Assembly (NCBI RefSeq): GCF_031851795.1 | Contig: NZ_CP134696.1 | Coordinates: forward strand, 7,254,001-7,318,000 | From: Pontibacter sp. G13 | GTDB taxonomy: Bacteria; Bacteroidota; Bacteroidia; J057 | Direction: 5' to 3' | DNA: 64,000 bases | Shown: piece by piece, positions 60,338 through 64,000 of the stretch | Position numbering within the stretch: the first letter of the stretch is position 1 | Layout: each line of letters starts with the position of its first letter | The notes under the pieces: model-generated | The model's database searches: none | Told to the model about the DNA's origin: nothing | The model's input: only the letters and a program-made list of their open reading frames with translations | Position numbers and translations under genes: made by a program

Positions 60338-61643
60338 GTCGATAGGGAAGCGAGGATTACTTTGGCTGAGATACGACCTGAGAGTGAGGGATCATGAACC
60401 CTTGATCAACCTCACCGAGATCTGCGAATTGGGCTTTGCTGTGTTCGTTTTGGATGACCGATGGTTCCAGCAGCTTTCATTGGGATTTGATCGAATGGGG
60501 CCGTTTCGCCTGAAATTTCTAAGGGAAACCCTGGTGGACATTCGCAGTGAACTCGCCAAACTGGGCATACCGCTAGTTATTCTTCAAGGAAATCCCCCCG
60601 AAGTAGTCGCAAATCTTGTGAAGACCCATCAGATCACCGATGTGTTCTTCCATGAGGAAATGGGGTGGGACGAGCGGCAGGATGAAGAGACCATGAGTCA
60701 GGCTGTGAGCCCCAAAATCCGCATCCATGTTGCTCAGGGCAATTTTCTGGTGCATCCCAAGGATTTGCCATTCGCAGTACGGGAAACCCCCAAAACATTT
60801 ACCCAATTCCGGAAAAAGGTCGAACGCAGAAATAAGTTTCTCCCTGCCTATCCGATCCCGCACCGAACGATACAGCCGCTCTTGGATATGGATCAGCCCA
60901 TGCCGGAGCTGCTCAAAGAAACTCGAGACGTGTCTATTCATCCACAATCCGCTTTTCCTTATGCCGGGGGTGAACGATCTGCTTGGCAGCGGGTGAAGCA
61001 TTATTTTTGGGATACGGATCAATTGTTTCGGTACAAGATCACCCGAAATGGCATGGAGGGAACGGAATATAGCTCCAAACTATCTCCTTGGCTTGCGTGG
61101 GGCTCCATCTCTGCCAAGTCCATCTATCTGGAGGTGAAGGCGTATGAAGCTGAACGCAAGAAAAATGATTCGACCTATTGGCTAATCTTTGAATTGCTGT
61201 GGCGGGACTTTTTCCGATATACGGCCCTCAAGCATGGAGCTGCCATGTTCAGGGTAGAGGGGATTCATCCCGGTCCACGGAAATGGCGGCAGACTCGATC
61301 TGTTTTTGAGCAATGGCGTGAAGGGACTACGGGCCAACCATTCATTGATGCCAACATGAGAGAGTTGCTTCAAACTGGATGGATGAGCAATCGCGGCCGC
61401 CAGAATGTCGCGAGTTATCTCACCAAGGACCTTGGGATTGATTGGCGATGGGGGGCTTGGTGGTTTGAGCGAAATCTGATCGATTATGATGTGGCCAGCA
61501 ATTGGGGCAATTGGATGTATCAGGCAGGGGTCGGCAATGATCCCATACAAGATCGGAGATTCAACCCCGTTTCACAAGCTCAAAGATATGATCCAAAAGG
61601 TGATTTTCAGCGATTGTGGTTGGGGCAGTCAACCGCTCGTTAG
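60327..61643 (+). CDS. Cryptochrome DASH / photolyase family protein
   Basis: A 438-residue protein from the ATG at 60327. The N-terminal photolyase domain reads GLLWLRYDLRVRDHEPLINL. The FAD-binding C-terminal domain has WLAWGSISAKSIYLEV, ELLWRDFFRYTALKHG, and SNRGRQNVASYLTKDLGIDW with WRWGAWWFERNLIDYDVASN, the region that marks the DASH branch. Such proteins repair cyclobutane dimers in single-stranded DNA or act as blue-light sensors. It is the last gene of the SDR-flavin reductase-photolyase operon. Its stop overlaps by 4 nt the end of the convergent DUF3052-like gene. Confidence 0.9.
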   Translation: MKTESIGKRGLLWLRYDLRVRDHEPLINLTEICELGFAVFVLDDRWFQQLSLGFDRMGPFRLKFLRETLVDIRSELAKLGIPLVILQGNPPEVVANLVKTHQITDVFFHEEMGWDERQDEETMSQAVSPKIRIHVAQGNFLVHPKDLPFAVRETPKTFTQFRKKVERRNKFLPAYPIPHRTIQPLLDMDQPMPELLKETRDVSIHPQSAFPYAGGERSAWQRVKHYFWDTDQLFRYKITRNGMEGTEYSSKLSPWLAWGSISAKSIYLEVKAYEAERKKNDSTYWLIFELLWRDFFRYTALKHGAAMFRVEGIHPGPRKWRQTRSVFEQWREGTTGQPFIDANMRELLQTGWMSNRGRQNVASYLTKDLGIDWRWGAWWFERNLIDYDVASNWGNWMYQAGVGNDPIQDRRFNPVSQAQRYDPKGDFQRLWLGQSTAR

Positions 61644-62035
61644 CGTAATTCCTTCCGGATCATGATTTTCAGGGCGGTCCAGATGTCGTTGATGGAGCAG
61701 ACCTTGACATCTACCCATTCGGTGGTTTTGAGCCATTGTCGAATATCTTGACCCGAAATGTCACAAGGAATATTGGCGGATTTTTTGGGCCAGGATATCC
61801 AGATTGAGCCATTTCGAGGCAAATGGGGTTGAAGCGCCAGAATTTGGTCTTCCACCGTCTCCCAGTCCGTTCCGAAAATGTGCGCCACCTCAAATGTCCC
61901 CGAAATTTCGTCCTCAAACTTTATTTCAGCTGGAATCGGATGAATCCATTCGAAGTACGATTCAGGAATTCCAGATACAAAAATGCGTTGTCCCGCCTTG
62001 AATCCCAGTTTTCGGACCAGTGGTGTACCCGACAT
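61640..62035 (-). CDS. DUF3052-like small protein
   Basis: A 131-residue protein. It opens SGTPLVRKLGFKAGQRIFVS, matching the start of DUF3052 proteins (TPLxxKLGxKxGxxv). PRNGSIWISWPKKSANIPCD (about 74-93) is also typical. The family has no known function. The start codon is at 62035; the gene is convergent with the photolyase and overlaps it by 4 nt. Cytoplasmic. Confidence 0.65.
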   Translation of the reverse strand: MSGTPLVRKLGFKAGQRIFVSGIPESYFEWIHPIPAEIKFEDEISGTFEVAHIFGTDWETVEDQILALQPHLPRNGSIWISWPKKSANIPCDISGQDIRQWLKTTEWVDVKVCSINDIWTALKIMIRKELR

Positions 62036-62422
62036 GAATAGGTGGTTTTGGTGAAAATTGAAGGAAATTTGAAGGAATTTCCAGATCTACACAATAATAA
62101 CAGATGCTATTCAGTTTCACGGGCATCATGGTCAGCAAACCATGTGATCACACAAGATTTAGGGAAAAGTGTTTTCGTCCGGGTGCCCATAAGGCCCCGG
62201 TTTTTTTATGCGCGAAGATGAGCATAGATTCCTGATTACCCCGGTTACATGCGGGAGAATTCATCCAAGAAAAGGATGGGTGATGATATGTGTTAGTCAT
62301 CATTGTGCCAATTCAAGTGACATTTGTTTATAATCCATGAGGTCGAGGACGGGCGCTTGATTCCACCTCCCACCCACCATACATTGAGGATATTTCTGCC
62401 ATGCGCCTAAATATGCTCATTA
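62036..62422. other. Non-coding region containing an orphan terminator
   Basis: About 390 nt between the DUF3052-like start and the last gene. It has no credible protein frame. A strong + strand terminator lies at 62179-62207 with no + strand gene ending nearby, so a small non-coding transcript of up to about 150 nt may lie before it. Confidence 0.4.
62179..62207 (+). terminator. Strong orphan intrinsic terminator
   Basis: Arms CCGGGTGCC and GGCCCCGG around CATAA (one bulged T) followed by seven T residues. No annotated + strand gene ends within 500 nt upstream. Confidence 0.75.
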
Positions 62423-64000
62423 ATGGATCATCTCAAGAAATTCGCTACGATCGCCTGTTTTCTGCTTTCATTCATCGCAGGGACTATGCCCTCGCTTCAT
62501 GCGGTGGACGTTTCCTCCTTTTCCGAATTCAAGACAGCTTGTGAGGATCCCCAAGTAGATACCGTTAGGATCGTCGGGGATTTTACTGCCACTTCCAAGG
62601 TACTGGTCAATCGTATTCAAAGCGGCACAAAGTTCATCTTGGCCTCTGGCCCAAGGACGATTACCATCACCAACAATGCCACCTTTTTGGAGATTCAGGC
62701 TCGAAACCTCGTTCTGCAAGGAACAGCGTCGCAGACTTTGAATGTTGAGGTCAATAGTACTTCCGCCAATAAGACCTTGAATGTGATTGTACTAAATGGG
62801 ACAGTTCATCAGACGATTGAAATCAGGCATCTGGTGATTTCAGGGGAATACAATCGTGCGATTTACGCAGGAGAAAGACGAATCAATGGCACGCTATCGG
62901 ACCAAGATCTGGGCCCTATGGAATTGTTGGTCCAGCATACCTCCATCAGTGGTTTTCGCCAAAAAGGGATTGTCATCAATCGAAAGGGCGTCCAAGCATA
63001 CACCTCTCATGCTCGGGTGGAGATCTCGGATTGTAGCTTTTCCCCAAGCTTGAATGCACGATCTGACGGCCAACATCGGGCTATTTCCTTTGACGCGGGA
63101 AATGATGGGGGGGCTTGTGGCCGTGGATGTTCGCAAGTGAGCCAGCAGGGGATTCAGGCCGCTCCAGGCCCCAAGGTGACAGTGGGCAATGGGGGACTCA
63201 AGCTTTATGGTAACCATTTCCACAATTCAGGAGTGGCATTTGCCAATTACGGCTCAGTAATTATTGGGGGAGACACCAGCCAATCCAATGATTTTCTTAT
63301 CGATGCGAATGTGATCTATAGCGGTACCTACAAATGCATCAATGTGGAGAATCAGAGCAGCGATGTGACCATTGTCAACAACCAATTTGACATTCAGGCG
63401 GAGAAGTGCCGGATTCTGTTTTTGGGTGCAGGAAGCGAGTGGATTATAGACACGAATGACCATCTGTTCCCTGCCGAACAGATCACCTTTGAGGACAATT
63501 TCTTGGTGGCGAACAGCAATCAAGTTTTGGATTATGTCTATTCCAGGGGAGTCAAGTCCGTGGAGATCGAAGGAAACAACTTCAATGGGGTAATGACACA
63601 AAATGTTCCTTTCCTTTTTGACTATGTCCACCCTACGGAGAAAGCTACTTCAGAGCGGATGGCAGAAGAGATTGTCATGGGGCCCAATATGGGAGTGGCA
63701 ACGCCTGTCTTGAGCTGCGGGAAGTCTTGGAAGCTCATTATTTATGCGAGTATCTGCAACAACTCGATAGATGAAGGTACCTTCCCTGATCCCCTGAGCT
63801 ATATCGGCTGGCAACGGAATGGGCCCTGTGTGCTAGATCCTGAGCTTCAGAAGTGTATAGATCAGGTGTCGTCATGGACTGCACATCAACATGCACCTAT
63901 CTACGCATTTCCCAACCCCGTTACGGATGGAATCCTTCGGCTGGAAGTTCAAGATGCACAGATGCTTTCTGTTGAAATTTTGAACCTTCAAGGCCAGTTG
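62423..64000 (+). CDS. Secreted beta-helix-like protein with sorting domain (partial)
   Basis: The frame is open from the ATG at 62423 to the window end, 526 codons with no stop. It begins with a signal peptide (DHLKKFATIACFLLSFIAG...LHA). The central part has short repeating strands such as ITNNATFLEIQARNLVLQG, LNVIVLNGTVHQTIEIRHLV and VTIVNNQFDIQAEKCRILFL, in the style of right-handed beta-helix proteins, often pectate-lyase-like. Residues from about 495 read IYAFPNPVTDGILRLEVQDA followed by VEILNLQGQL, the start of a type A type-IX sorting domain. The C-terminal end lies beyond the window. A polysaccharide-related role is only a possibility. Confidence 0.8.
   Translation, partial: MDHLKKFATIACFLLSFIAGTMPSLHAVDVSSFSEFKTACEDPQVDTVRIVGDFTATSKVLVNRIQSGTKFILASGPRTITITNNATFLEIQARNLVLQGTASQTLNVEVNSTSANKTLNVIVLNGTVHQTIEIRHLVISGEYNRAIYAGERRINGTLSDQDLGPMELLVQHTSISGFRQKGIVINRKGVQAYTSHARVEISDCSFSPSLNARSDGQHRAISFDAGNDGGACGRGCSQVSQQGIQAAPGPKVTVGNGGLKLYGNHFHNSGVAFANYGSVIIGGDTSQSNDFLIDANVIYSGTYKCINVENQSSDVTIVNNQFDIQAEKCRILFLGAGSEWIIDTNDHLFPAEQITFEDNFLVANSNQVLDYVYSRGVKSVEIEGNNFNGVMTQNVPFLFDYVHPTEKATSERMAEEIVMGPNMGVATPVLSCGKSWKLIIYASICNNSIDEGTFPDPLSYIGWQRNGPCVLDPELQKCIDQVSSWTAHQHAPIYAFPNPVTDGILRLEVQDAQMLSVEILNLQGQL

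Noticed and set aside
62040-62220. A tRNA, SRP RNA or tmRNA in the orphan-terminator region
   Set aside because: No cloverleaf, no SRP domain IV core and no tmRNA-like ends are visible.

Overview
The window comes from a Bacteroidota chromosome, probably a marine or aquatic member of the Saprospiria/Cytophagia type. The basis is: secreted proteins ending in type IX secretion sorting domains (18771-20258, 32628-33686, and the right-edge gene from 62423), the futalosine menaquinone genes mqnA and mqnE, a kynurenine 3-monooxygenase, a pyrG-yidC pair, and a SDR / flavin reductase / cryptochrome-DASH operon. No rRNA or tRNA gene was found. The exact genus is not claimed.

Region 1 (1-18000) is accessory. 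Two blocks of mosaic dispersed repeats (1-1070 and 15488-18000) bracket a complete type III-B (Cmr) CRISPR-Cas locus. The + strand operon runs cas6, cmr1, cmr2 (cas10), cmr3, a CARF plus PD-(D/E)XK nuclease gene broken by an in-frame TAA, cmr4, cmr5, cmr6, a Csx20-like putative ring nuclease, and a Csx1-type CARF-HEPN RNase. Facing it on the - strand, and overlapping the last gene by 4 nt, is a regulator with a CARF-like N-terminus, a sigma-54-type AAA+ domain (GETGTGKE and GAFTGA motifs) and a C-terminal helix-turn-helix. Next comes an A/T-rich leader and an array of nine 37-nt repeats and eight spacers. The last array repeat is cut after 32 nt and runs straight into the dispersed repeats. 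There is no cas1 or cas2. The inferred logic is that Cmr2 has lost its HD nuclease domain but keeps GGDD, so it would make cyclic oligoadenylate; Csx1 would be the working effector, the Csx20-like protein would clear the signal, and the CARF/sigma-54 protein might feed the same signal into transcription.

Region 2 (18000-37700) is mostly core or metabolic: a sorting-domain secreted protein, an ECF sigma factor paired with a TPR serine/threonine kinase, a kduI-kduD-DUF4861 pectin/uronate operon, idi, kmo, mqnA / histidine phosphatase / mqnE, another sorting-domain protein, a SNF2 helicase and a methyltransferase.

Region 3 (37700-64000) holds an outer-membrane barrel, a BOF-domain protein, an AlkD-like protein, an esterase, a fadA-fadB beta-oxidation pair, a YbaK-type deacylase, an amidohydrolase-fold protein lacking its metal ligands, fabI, a polyprenol-phosphate sugar transferase, an ATP-grasp protein, DinB, DUF2071, yidC, pyrG, a three-gene set with Cys- and His-rich proteins that may handle metal, the cry-DASH operon, DUF3052, and a secreted beta-helix-like protein cut by the window edge.

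Three further intergenic repeat families are visible: a 143-bp element with 11-bp terminal inverted repeats, a GC-rich element of about 165-220 bp seen five times, and a roughly 140-158 bp element seen at 39561-39860 and 52111-52357.
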